Source: Candidatus Atribacteria bacterium
GTDB lineage: Bacteria > Atribacterota > Atribacteria > Atribacterales > Atribacteraceae
NCBI GenBank assembly: GCA_018056205.1
Contig: JAGPGC010000013.1
Span: forward strand, 1 to 14,954
Direction: 5' to 3'
DNA length: 14,954 nt
The notes beneath the pieces are model-generated. The model had not been told where the DNA came from. It saw only the letters and a program-made list of their open reading frames with translations, and did no database searches. The translations under genes and the position numbers were made by a program. This document shows positions 8,913 through 14,954 of this stretch, one piece after another; position 1 is the stretch's first letter; each line of letters opens with the position of its first letter.

Positions 8913-9172
8913 TCAACTTTCGAAGTTCAATAATGGCACTTTTTCTCTCAACCATAATGGAAGACTATTCATAAAATGAGTGAATAGCTCTTTGGCTTTT
9001 TCTTCTGATAAGGCCAAAAATTTTTAATAGTTGATTTAAAAAGTTTAAGCAGTAAGGTAGGGGCTTCCATCAGGGTAATATCCTGAATCTCATCCTAACA
9101 GGCATAAAAGAGCTCACCAAAGGTTTGAAGGATCCTGGTTTTGAATGTAATGGGCACTGGGTTGATGTCACT
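8913..9172 (-). pseudogene. Unrecognised decayed coding remnant
   Basis: Reading the minus strand from 9172 gives a protein-like stretch (SDINPVPITF, then LQTFGELFYAC) interrupted by one TAG, continuing as ITLMEAPTLLLKLFKSTIK. A frameshift at the AAAAATTTTT run (9016-9025) moves it to another frame that reads LSEEKAKELFTHFMNSLPLW and stops at 8913-8915. About 86 codons thus carry only two disruptions, and the composition is that of a real soluble helical protein. I do not recognise the family. It follows the RAYT remnant directly, so it may be the tail of a gene into which the element inserted, or another piece of mobile DNA. Confidence 0.4.
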
Positions 9173-9820
9173 TTATACTCTTTGAATTATACCTCTACTA
9201 ATTCCAGACAACCTCTTAAATTGGTCTAATAGCTAAACCAGCTATTTCTTGCAAATCTTTTAAACATAAATTTCTTTTATTGAGGTCCAAATTTGCTATA
9301 GCTTTCATTGTCAATTCTGCCAGGTTGCTTGATTATTTTTATAGTAGCATCATCAGTGATTGGCCTCTTTTCTGCTAGGTCCATACCTGGGATAGCGTTC
9401 TCTTGATGGATAAATTCAATTAAGCTACTGATAGCCTTTTCTCAGTTAGTAGAAAAAATCCTAAAGGCCAAGTCAGTAGCAGTGCTATTCTCCCTCAATA
9501 TAGTCGAGATAATTGGACCAGAGATATTTTGCCACATTGGTTACTAAGCCATCCTTGACTGGATTCTGAAAAATATACTGAAGTACGGTAAGAAAATAGC
9601 TAGCATCTTCGATTGGCTCACTGGAGCAGTAAATGCAGATGATTCCCCATCAAACCTTAGGCCTATGGCTTATATTCACCATTCTCCCGGTATTATTGCC
9701 AGGTTTGAATAAGTTTAATCCTATCTTCTTCCTCTTTAAAAAAGAGTTTGATGGTTTATTCCTCCCATAAGGATAAGGTAGATTAAGGTGGTGCTTTTTA
9801 TTCTGGTTACTCTGAGTAGG
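9173..9820 (-). pseudogene. Decayed REP-associated tyrosine transposase (RAYT, Y1/IS200-like)
   Basis: No intact frame remains, but stitched minus-strand pieces match RAYT proteins in order. Around 9739-9762 it reads GINHQTLF; 9699-9737 reads KEEEDRIKLIQTW; 9624-9644 reads NHLHLLL, the His-x-His (HUH) motif; 9485-9619 gives EPIEDASYFLTVLQYIFQNP and onward through KDGLV; 9325-9480 gives EKAISSLIEFIHQEN, then AEKRPITDDATIKIIK; 9173-9223 ends with SGISRGIIQRV and a stop. RAYT enzymes are single-strand DNA transposases linked to REP palindromes. The pieces are separated by frameshifts and in-frame stops. Between NHLHLLL and EPIED the usual stretch of several tens of residues carrying the catalytic tyrosine is missing, so the copy is dead. 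The start near 9820 is approximate. Confidence 0.82.
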
Positions 9821-9855
9821 AATACCACCTCTTGAGTAATTTCTACTACAACCAA

Positions 9856-9966
9856 CTATTGGTGCCAACAACCCCATCCCCTTGTTGTATGAGTTAATAT
9901 CTTATCCAGATCGAATTGCTTCCAAATCTTCTCATATATTATATGATCCCAATTAACTATTTGAGC
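9856..9966 (-). pseudogene. Possible short transposase-like remnant
   Basis: The minus strand from 9966 reads AQIVNWDHIIYEKIWKQF and then DLDKILTH before reaching a stop at 9856-9858, about 36 codons without interruption. The IW-x-x-x-x-LDKIL pattern recalls the N-terminal part of some IS4/IS1634-type transposases, but the piece is too short to be sure. It lies just upstream of the RAYT remnant on the same strand. It could equally be chance coding potential in AT-rich DNA. Confidence 0.22.
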
Positions 9967-10032
9967 TTACGAAAAGGAAGTTATATCCACTCTGTTTTTT
10001 TGTTGATTTTTTGGGTTATTTGATATTATTCC

Positions 10033-10087
10033 ATTCTCATGGTGATATTTTTACAGAATATTCTCATGATGACAATATCATAGAATA
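10033..10087. repeat. Two imperfect 28-bp direct repeats
   Basis: The 28 bases from 10033 and the 28 bases from 10060 share 21 identical positions. Both begin ATTCTCATG and end AGAATA. The junction forms the perfect palindrome AGAATATTCT (10055-10064). The same TATTCT and AGAATA elements recur as the outer parts of the large inverted repeat at 10130-10180, so these may be weaker upstream binding sites for the same or another regulator. The role is inferred. Confidence 0.45.
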
Positions 10088-10112
10088 ATGACAAAAAATT
10101 TCGAAAAACCAC

Positions 10113-10142
10113 TTGACAATTCCACAATAAATATTCTATATT
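10113..10142 (+). promoter_or_regulatory. Promoter P1 of the second operon (sigma70-like)
   Basis: TTGACA at 10113-10118 matches the -35 consensus exactly. After an 18-base spacer comes TATATT (10137-10142), a five-of-six match to the -10 consensus. The -10 lies inside the left arm of the inverted repeat 10130-10180, and the predicted start point falls within it, so a protein bound there would block this promoter. It faces the binding-protein gene at 10332. Confidence 0.6.
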
Positions 10143-10180
10143 TTACACGTGTAGTTTACACGTGTAAAATATAGAATATT
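10130..10180. promoter_or_regulatory. Large perfect inverted repeat, probable double operator
   Basis: Positions 10130-10153 are the exact reverse complement of 10157-10180: 24-bp arms around the three bases GTT. Each arm ends with the self-complementary decamer TACACGTGTA (10144-10153 and 10157-10166), so the whole reads as two CG-centred operator-like palindromes 13 bp apart, plus an outer TATTCT/AGAATA pair. CG-centred even palindromes are typical of LacI-family sites. It overlaps promoter P1 and lies about 150 bases before the binding-protein gene. A LacI-family protein, perhaps the one encoded at 6375-7400, is the natural candidate ligand; this link is inferred. Confidence 0.72.
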
Positions 10181-10184
10181 AAGT

Positions 10185-10206
10185 TTCGATCTGACAATTC
10201 GATCTG
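10185..10206. repeat. Tandem TTCGATCTG repeat
   Basis: TTCGATCTG occurs at 10185-10193 and again at 10198-10206, 13 bases apart, the same period as the two TACACGTGTA decamers just upstream. The first copy overlaps the -35 hexamer of putative promoter P2. The longer string CAATTCGATCTGG (10195-10207) also occurs as an exact inverted copy at 9906-9918. Function is unknown; the spacing suggests side-by-side protein binding. Confidence 0.45.
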
Positions 10207-10220
10207 GTTTTCTCTATAAA
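10191..10220 (+). promoter_or_regulatory. Possible promoter P2 of the second operon
   Basis: CTGACA (10191-10196), an 18-base spacer and TATAAA (10215-10220) form a second sigma70-like promoter just downstream of the inverted repeat. Both hexamers match consensus at five of six positions. Its -35 is embedded in the TTCGATCTG tandem repeat. If real, transcription would start near 10227 with a leader of about 100 bases. Confidence 0.45.
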
Positions 10221-10234
10221 GGGTCCATTGTCTT

Positions 10235-10283
10235 AAGGAGGTGAAAATTTAATTTAAAAAAACAATTGCCGTTTTTTAAAATT
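10235..10283 (+). promoter_or_regulatory. 5' leader with orphan Shine-Dalgarno and AU-rich hairpin
   Basis: AAGGAGGTGA (10235-10244) is a near-perfect ribosome binding site, yet no ATG, GTG or TTG lies at a suitable distance; GTG 10241 overlaps it and would read only three codons. It is followed by an AU-rich stem: 10251-10263 pairs with 10271-10283 with one A-A mismatch, leaving a seven-base loop. The real site of the binding-protein gene is GGAGG at 10319-10323. The leader could be a ribosome standby site or the relic of a lost start codon. The role is unproven. Confidence 0.35.
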
Positions 10284-10331
10284 TATTTTGATAATCAACT
10301 TTAAGAAGTTACTAAAAAGGAGGTTGGAAAA

Positions 10332-11672
10332 GTGAAAAAGTTGGGAATTTTAGTTTTTTTGATTACAGGAGTTTTATTAATATCACAGGTAGTATTAGCT
10401 GCAGAATCTAACTGGGGAAATATTGACTGGATGCAATTTAAGGGGACACAATTGAATGTTCTTGCTACTTCAATGCCGGTAGCAGAAGTTTATAAAAGTA
10501 AAATTGCTGAATTTGAACAGCTTACCGGAATAAAAGTCAATTTTGAGTTATTGAACGATGTCGATCGAAAGAAAAAACAATTGGTAGATTATGCATCTGG
10601 TATGGGTGAATATGATGTTGCCAATGTTGGTTTTTCTAATCGAGAAGAATTTGCCCAGCCTGGTTATATGGAGCCCCTTCAAACCTATTTAGACAATCCT
10701 CAATTGACTGATCAAGAATGGTATAACATCGACGATTACCCCAAAGATGTTTTAGCGGCTGGAATATCTGGTGATAAATTGGTAATGATTCCTTTTACTG
10801 CTGAATATTTCTTACTGTGGTATGTTAAAGATGTTTTTGATCAACTTGGACTAACTCCACCCAAAACACCATCAGAACTTAAATCTGTTGCAGCTCAGAT
10901 TGATCAAGCTAGAAAAGATGGAAAGATTGAACAGTATGCTTTTATTGAGAGGACAATGTCAGGGGCTAGCGAGGGAGGGTGGAATCTTTTTTGTACTGCT
11001 CACCGAATGGGTTTTGATTTTGTAGATTTCAAAGAAATGATTTCCTATGCCAATACCCCCAAAGGAATTGAAATCATGAGTTACTATACCGATCTGTGTA
11101 TACAATACGGACCCCCTGGGTCAGCTAGCTGGACTTGGACAGACATAGGAGCTGCCTTTACTCAGGGGAAATTGGCTATGGCAGTTGGTGGGAATGCTTC
11201 TTATGCATACCTGGAAGATAAGACTAATTCAAAAGTTGCCGGAAAAGTCGGTTATGCACCACCTCCAATGGAAAATGGAAAAGATCCTTTATGGATTTGG
11301 GGATGGGCAATTAATACCAAATCAAAGAATAAGGAAGCGGCCTGGCTTTTGGTACAATGGTTGACCTCACCGAATTTAATTGCTGAGATGGCTCCTCTCT
11401 ATGGCTGTCCAGCTCGGAAGTCAGTTTACTCTCTCCCCGAATATATTGAAGCAATGCCTAGTCAGCAATTTATTGACTCTCAACTTTGGATGATGGAAAA
11501 CGGAATTGACCCGTATACCCAATTTGTCCTAACCCCAATGTATGGAGAGGTTGCTGATTTGGTTTCTAAAGAAATGAATGCCGTCGTAGCCGGTATTAAA
11601 ACATCAGAACAAGCTTGTCAGGATGCTGATGCTGCATTAGTGAAAATCGGATTTAAATCAGCAGCACAATAA
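10332..11672 (+). CDS. Sugar ABC transporter substrate-binding protein (family 1)
   Basis: A 446-residue exported binding protein. The GTG start has GGAGG eight bases upstream. The signal peptide is classical: MKK, a hydrophobic core (LGILVFLITGVLLI) and a likely signal peptidase I cut after A23 (VLA/A). There is no lipobox Cys, so the mature protein should be soluble in a periplasm. Features of family 1 solute-binding proteins include KIAEFEQLTGIKVNFELL near residues 57-74, the GEYDVANVG strand, FTQGKLAMAVGG, WGWAINTKSKNKEAAWLL near residues 324-341, and a C-terminal helix. Aromatic residues are abundant (for example SWTWTD), as expected for sugar stacking. It leads an operon with two permeases and a xylulokinase-like kinase, suggesting a pentose, pentitol or similar ligand; this is inference. 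Confidence 0.94.
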   Translation: MKKLGILVFLITGVLLISQVVLAAESNWGNIDWMQFKGTQLNVLATSMPVAEVYKSKIAEFEQLTGIKVNFELLNDVDRKKKQLVDYASGMGEYDVANVGFSNREEFAQPGYMEPLQTYLDNPQLTDQEWYNIDDYPKDVLAAGISGDKLVMIPFTAEYFLLWYVKDVFDQLGLTPPKTPSELKSVAAQIDQARKDGKIEQYAFIERTMSGASEGGWNLFCTAHRMGFDFVDFKEMISYANTPKGIEIMSYYTDLCIQYGPPGSASWTWTDIGAAFTQGKLAMAVGGNASYAYLEDKTNSKVAGKVGYAPPPMENGKDPLWIWGWAINTKSKNKEAAWLLVQWLTSPNLIAEMAPLYGCPARKSVYSLPEYIEAMPSQQFIDSQLWMMENGIDPYTQFVLTPMYGEVADLVSKEMNAVVAGIKTSEQACQDADAALVKIGFKSAAQ

Positions 11673-11679
11673 ATTCTTT

Positions 11680-11708
11680 ACCCTCCATGGTTTTAAACCA
11701 TGGAGGGT
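11680..11708 (+). promoter_or_regulatory. Perfect hairpin covering the permease ribosome binding site
   Basis: Positions 11680-11693 are the exact reverse complement of 11695-11708, a 14-bp-arm palindrome centred on one T. It starts eight bases after the binding-protein stop codon. The right arm contains GGAGGG (11702-11707), the only ribosome binding site for the permease start at 11720, so the folded mRNA would hide it. No T-run follows, so termination is less likely than mRNA stabilisation or translational damping of the permease. Confidence 0.75.
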
Positions 11709-11719
11709 TATCTAATCCT

Positions 11720-12625
11720 ATGAGAATACAGCGGACAACTCAAGAAGATCGTCGTTTTATCATATGGTCAATACTTCCATCGCTCTTAGCCGTAGTACTG
11801 GTAGGGGGAGTACCAGTCCTCTATACCTTTGTTCTTTCTTTAAAAGATTACCAGCTTATCAAACCACCTGGTATTTTTATTGGTTTAGGAAATTATATCG
11901 ATCTTTTAACGAACAATCCACGATATATCCATGCCCTGGTATTTACCATTGTTTTTGCCGCGGTTGCAGTTGTAATCGAAATTGTAATTGGATTTTTTGT
12001 AGCATATGTATTAGCTGATGAAGAAGTTAATTCAAAATTTTCATCCTTCATTCGTACCCTTATTCTTATTCCTTTTGTCATCGCGCCTGTGGTTGTTTCC
12101 TATACTTATAAAACACTTATTTATGATGTTACTTTTGGATATCTGAATTACTTTTTAAAGCTGTTTCATCTACCCTTTTTTGACATCAGTCAGGGAATGT
12201 ATAATGCTCCCATTGGCATATTGATCATGGAAGTTATTCTCAGGACTCCCTTTGTAACTCTCATCTTGTATGCTGGTATTTCATCGATTGATTCTTCTAT
12301 ATTTGATGCTGGAGCGATAGATGGAGTTTCGTGGTGGAGAAGAATGTTCCTGTTAACACTCCCAAACATTAAACCAATTATTGTGGTGGCGTTTGCTTTT
12401 CGTTTCATGGATGCTCTCAAGATGTTCGATGAGATTTATGTAGTTACTGGTGGTGGGCCAGGATATATTACCGAGAATGCTTCGATTTTTGCGGTACGAT
12501 ATGGATTTGAATATTTTCGGATGGGTTATGCTGCTGCTTCATCTTTTATTTTTTTATTAGTCGTTTTAATTCTTATTCTCAGCTTTTTAAAATGGTCGAA
12601 ATTTGAGAGGGGGGTGGAGGGATGA
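11720..12625 (+). CDS. Sugar ABC transporter permease, MalF/UgpA type (second operon)
   Basis: A 301-residue inner-membrane permease subunit with about six hydrophobic segments. I place the start at ATG 11720, reading MRIQRTTQEDRRF, because GGAGGG lies 12 bases upstream. The upstream in-frame ATG at 11687 falls inside the hairpin stem and has no ribosome binding site. The EAA loop is a variant, DAGAIDG at residues 196-202, followed by LLTLPNIKP; the usual E-A-A is D-A-G here. VTGGGPG is present near the last third. It overlaps the next gene by four bases (ATGA), so the two subunits are translationally coupled. It is a partner of the following MalG-type permease in one importer. Family certain, substrate unknown. 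Confidence 0.93.
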   Translation: MRIQRTTQEDRRFIIWSILPSLLAVVLVGGVPVLYTFVLSLKDYQLIKPPGIFIGLGNYIDLLTNNPRYIHALVFTIVFAAVAVVIEIVIGFFVAYVLADEEVNSKFSSFIRTLILIPFVIAPVVVSYTYKTLIYDVTFGYLNYFLKLFHLPFFDISQGMYNAPIGILIMEVILRTPFVTLILYAGISSIDSSIFDAGAIDGVSWWRRMFLLTLPNIKPIIVVAFAFRFMDALKMFDEIYVVTGGGPGYITENASIFAVRYGFEYFRMGYAAASSFIFLLVVLILILSFLKWSKFERGVEG

Positions 12626-13455
12626 AAGCTCGGAAAGCAAAAAAATTCCGTTGTTTTGTAAAATATCTTTTTTTAGTGATAGTTGCCATTATTGGTCTTA
12701 TCCCCTTTATACTTATTGTTTTGACTTCAATAAAAACAACTGTAGATGCCCTTGCTATGCCTCCTAAATGGATATTTACCCCCACACTTCAAAATTATCA
12801 AAATCTAATTGCTAGTATTGATTTTCTCAAGTCAATTAAAAATAGTCTTATTATTGGGATCGGTGCAACCCTGGTTGCTACAGCATTGGGAATTACCACA
12901 TCATATACATTGAATCGATTCCGTTTTCAAGGAGATAGAGCATTTTCTTATTTTATTCTCACCTTGCGGATTGTTCCTCCCATCACATTTGTTATCCCGT
13001 ACTTCTTGATTTGGAGGACTTTAAATTTAGCTGATACCTATTTTTCGATGATTATTATGTATGTCACCTTAATTCTTCCGCTTCTTATTTGGATGATTCG
13101 CAGTTTTTTTGCCGAGATCCCTTACGAAATTGAAGAGGCAGCTATGGTAGATGGATGTACCCGTTGGCAAACTCTCAGATATATCCTCATCCCAACGGTT
13201 ATTCCTGGTATTATGGCGTCGGCAACCCTTTCTTTTATTTTTGTATGGAATGAATTTATGTTCGCCCTTATCAATACTGGACGTAATACTCGAACACTTC
13301 CTATTGAGATCTATAACTCTCTTGGATACTATCAATTGGATTGGGCGAAATTATCATGTTCGGCTGTCATTGCCATTATTCCAGTGATTATTATTATAGC
13401 TTTAACTCAGAAGTATATTATTCGTGGTCTAACCATGGGAGCGGTGAAGGGATGA
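12622..13455 (+). CDS. Sugar ABC transporter permease, MalG/UgpE type (second operon)
   Basis: A 277-residue membrane subunit. The ATG overlaps the previous stop codon, and GGGGGTGGAGGG immediately upstream provides a strong ribosome binding site. A basic N-terminus (KARKAKKFR) precedes the first membrane segment. The EAA loop is EEAAMVDG at residues 171-178, followed by the conserved ILIPTVIPGI, and the protein ends TQKYIIRGLTMGAVKG, the usual MalG-like tail. It is clearly homologous to the MalG-type permease at 1251-2126 yet diverged, so the two importers are paralogous rather than a recent duplication. The last four bases overlap the kinase start, another ATGA coupling. No ATPase gene is present, so it must use one encoded elsewhere. 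Confidence 0.94.
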   Translation: MKARKAKKFRCFVKYLFLVIVAIIGLIPFILIVLTSIKTTVDALAMPPKWIFTPTLQNYQNLIASIDFLKSIKNSLIIGIGATLVATALGITTSYTLNRFRFQGDRAFSYFILTLRIVPPITFVIPYFLIWRTLNLADTYFSMIIMYVTLILPLLIWMIRSFFAEIPYEIEEAAMVDGCTRWQTLRYILIPTVIPGIMASATLSFIFVWNEFMFALINTGRNTRTLPIEIYNSLGYYQLDWAKLSCSAVIAIIPVIIIIALTQKYIIRGLTMGAVKG

Positions 13456-14954
13456 AAAAACTATCTAAGAAAGACCTCCTGATTGGTATTGATATTGGAA
13501 CAAGTAGCGGGAAGGGATGTATCATCAATCAATTTGGGCAGATGGTTGATTCAGTAAGTGTTGAATATTCTCCTATCTCACCACACCCTGATAGGATCGA
13601 ACAAGATCCGGAGGATTGGTATCAAGCATTAATTTTTCTGATCAGGAAAATGGAACAAAATGGAACATTCCAAAAAGATAAACTGGTCGCTATCGCCATT
13701 GCAGGTCAAATGCGTGGTTTGACTTTTGTAGGAGCAGATAATAAACCAGTCCGTTCTTCGATATTATGGAATGACCAACGTTGTCAGGAAGAAGTTGATC
13801 TTATTCAATCGACAAACCATGAAATGATTGAAAGGATAACCATGAATCCTATAAATACCATGTGCACTCTTTCTAAGCTTTTGTGGGTAAAAAAACACGA
13901 ACCAGAAAGTCTTCAAGCAACAAAAGCTTTTTTATTCCCGAAAGACTATTTGAATCTTCGTTTAACAAACCGAATTTGTACTGATCGGAGTGATGCTTCT
14001 GGATCATCTTTCTATGACATTCGAAAACAGAATTGGTCAGAAGAAATCCTTGATTATTATCATTTACCAATTCATCAATGCCCCGAGATTGTTCCTTCAA
14101 CTCAAGTAATAGGAACCGTCAGTTATAAGGCTTCACTGGAGACGGGGCTTCCCAGGGGCCTTCCGGTTGTTATGGGAGGAAGTGATTCGATTATCGAAGC
14201 CCTGGCGATTGGTTTATATAATCAAAAACAGTGTAAAGTACGCTTGGGTACCTCGGGTGCTTTTTCAACGATTATTCACCAGCTTAGAGATGTCCATCAA
14301 TATTATTGTTGGTCTTATCTTTTACCCAATAGTTGGATGATTGATCTCAATACCCGTTCCTGTGCTCAATCTGTTCAATGGGGAAAAAATCTTTTTTATC
14401 AAGAAGCTTTGGATCATCAATCAATTTATCAAGTAATGATGGAAGAAGCAAAATTATCACCAATTGGTTCACGAGGATTATTCTTCCACCCTTATTTGTT
14501 AGGAGAGGATGCTCCTTATTGGGATCCGCAGTTGCGAGGAAATTTATTTGGATTAACTGTTACTCATCGCCGGGCTGATATCATTCGTGCTATTTATGAG
14601 GGAACAGCCTTCGCACTTAAGGACGCCTTTACAATTTTTGGAGAAATCGCTAAGGGTTTTCAAGAATATATTTTTGTTGGAGGAGGGATAAAAAACCAGG
14701 TTTGGCTTTCAATTGTAGCTGATGTTCTTGGGATTGCTGGAAAAATTCCAGCCTATACTGATGCCGCATTTGGTGCAGCTATGGTAGCTGGTATCGGGTC
14801 TAGTATTTTCCCAAACATTGAAAGTGCAGTAGAAAAATGTCGACAAATTGAAAAAACTTTTCATTACTCATTGGAAAACCATAGAATATACCAAGATCTT
14901 TATAAAAGATATAAGGATATTAGCAAAATGGTGAGAGTTGCTTCTCATATAAAC
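13452..14954 (+). CDS. Xylulokinase-like FGGY carbohydrate kinase (3' end outside window)
   Basis: An ATP-dependent sugar kinase open for 501 codons with no stop before the right edge, so probably almost complete. It starts at ATG 13452 inside the preceding stop codon, with GTGAAGG just upstream. FGGY landmarks are IGIDIGTSSGKG (first phosphate loop), GQMRGL at residues 85-90, SSILWNDQR, LPIH after a TDRSDASGS stretch, GGSDS with catalytic-type D245, RLGTSG, APYWDPQLRGNLFGLT, and VGGGIKNQVW near the second ATP-binding region. These match the xylulokinase branch. XylB proteins normally read GQMHG; here the His is Arg (R88), so the ketose substrate may differ from D-xylulose. It phosphorylates whatever operon 2 imports. 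It is of a different subfamily from the GlpK-like kinase at 7433-8875. Confidence 0.9.
   Translation, partial: MKKLSKKDLLIGIDIGTSSGKGCIINQFGQMVDSVSVEYSPISPHPDRIEQDPEDWYQALIFLIRKMEQNGTFQKDKLVAIAIAGQMRGLTFVGADNKPVRSSILWNDQRCQEEVDLIQSTNHEMIERITMNPINTMCTLSKLLWVKKHEPESLQATKAFLFPKDYLNLRLTNRICTDRSDASGSSFYDIRKQNWSEEILDYYHLPIHQCPEIVPSTQVIGTVSYKASLETGLPRGLPVVMGGSDSIIEALAIGLYNQKQCKVRLGTSGAFSTIIHQLRDVHQYYCWSYLLPNSWMIDLNTRSCAQSVQWGKNLFYQEALDHQSIYQVMMEEAKLSPIGSRGLFFHPYLLGEDAPYWDPQLRGNLFGLTVTHRRADIIRAIYEGTAFALKDAFTIFGEIAKGFQEYIFVGGGIKNQVWLSIVADVLGIAGKIPAYTDAAFGAAMVAGIGSSIFPNIESAVEKCRQIEKTFHYSLENHRIYQDLYKRYKDISKMVRVASHIN

Larger units (their letters stand above)
8876..10331. other. Long gene-poor spacer between two sugar operons
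   Basis: No intact gene is visible in these 1456 bases on either strand. The left two thirds (8913-9966) hold minus-strand remnants, including the RAYT relic. The right part (about 10030-10331) is regulatory: imperfect repeats, a large inverted repeat, two promoter-like sequences and an AU-rich leader. There is no GC-rich stem with a T-run after the kinase stop codon at 8875; only the AT-only palindrome at 8889-8902 is present, so the end of the first operon is not clearly marked. No tRNA, rRNA or CRISPR-type array was seen. Confidence 0.75.

Noticed and set aside
8986..9026. Possible terminator stem TTGGC/GCCAA followed by a T-run
   Set aside because: The stem is only five base pairs and lies within the coding-like minus-strand remnant; it is not convincing as the end of the first operon.
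9650..9877. 75-codon open frame on the minus strand in the spacer
   Set aside because: It crosses the RAYT remnant in the wrong frame; the recognisable RAYT pieces lie in the other frames, and the frame itself has low-complexity, unfamiliar content.
10033..10206. Repeat cluster as a CRISPR array
   Set aside because: Only two imperfect repeat units, no regular spacers and no cas genes.
11687..11719. Longer N-terminus for the second-operon MalF-type permease from ATG 11687
   Set aside because: This ATG lies in the left arm of the hairpin with no ribosome binding site; ATG 11720 has GGAGGG upstream and gives a typical N-terminus.
14378..14578. Short + strand open frame inside the second kinase gene
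   Set aside because: It is an out-of-frame shadow of a well-supported FGGY kinase frame.

Overview
The window is an AT-rich bacterial segment in which every intact gene lies on the + strand. Strong GGAGG-type ribosome binding sites, frequent GTG and TTG starts, and ATGA stop/start overlaps point to a densely packed bacterial genome. The one complete binding protein has a cleavable signal peptide with no lipobox cysteine, which fits a periplasmic protein in a two-membrane cell. Combining sugar ABC operons, an aldehyde:ferredoxin oxidoreductase-family tungsten/molybdenum enzyme and URO-D-family proteins suggests an anaerobic heterotroph. Atribacterota is one possible home, but this is a guess from gene content only.

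Region 1 (1-8875) is one long operon whose start is outside the window. It contains the end of an ABC sugar-binding protein, two MalF/MalG-type permeases, a URO-D/MtaA-like protein, an AOR-family oxidoreductase, a second URO-D/MtaA-like protein, a LacI-family regulator and a glycerol kinase-like FGGY kinase. Gaps are mostly 1-50 bases. The layout suggests uptake of a small carbohydrate or polyol, phosphorylation by the kinase, local control by the LacI protein, and an unusual redox/methyl-transfer-like module of unknown substrate.

Region 2 (8876-10331) has no intact gene. It holds a heavily decayed REP-associated (Y1, RAYT-type) transposase on the minus strand (9173-9820), flanked by two other minus-strand protein-like remnants. 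Next to operon 2 lies a dense regulatory block: a perfect 24-bp-arm inverted repeat containing two copies of TACACGTGTA, two sigma70-like promoters, short direct repeats and an AU-rich leader.

Region 3 (10332-14954) is a second sugar-uptake operon: binding protein, permease, permease and a xylulokinase-like FGGY kinase that runs off the right edge. Both operons have a long hairpin between the binding-protein gene and the first permease gene. In operon 2 the permease ribosome binding site lies inside that hairpin. Neither operon carries an ABC ATPase gene within the window.

The most unusual part is the URO-D / AOR / URO-D block embedded in a sugar operon. Its AOR-like member keeps the Fe-S cysteines but appears to lack the His at the position I align with the conserved active-site His.
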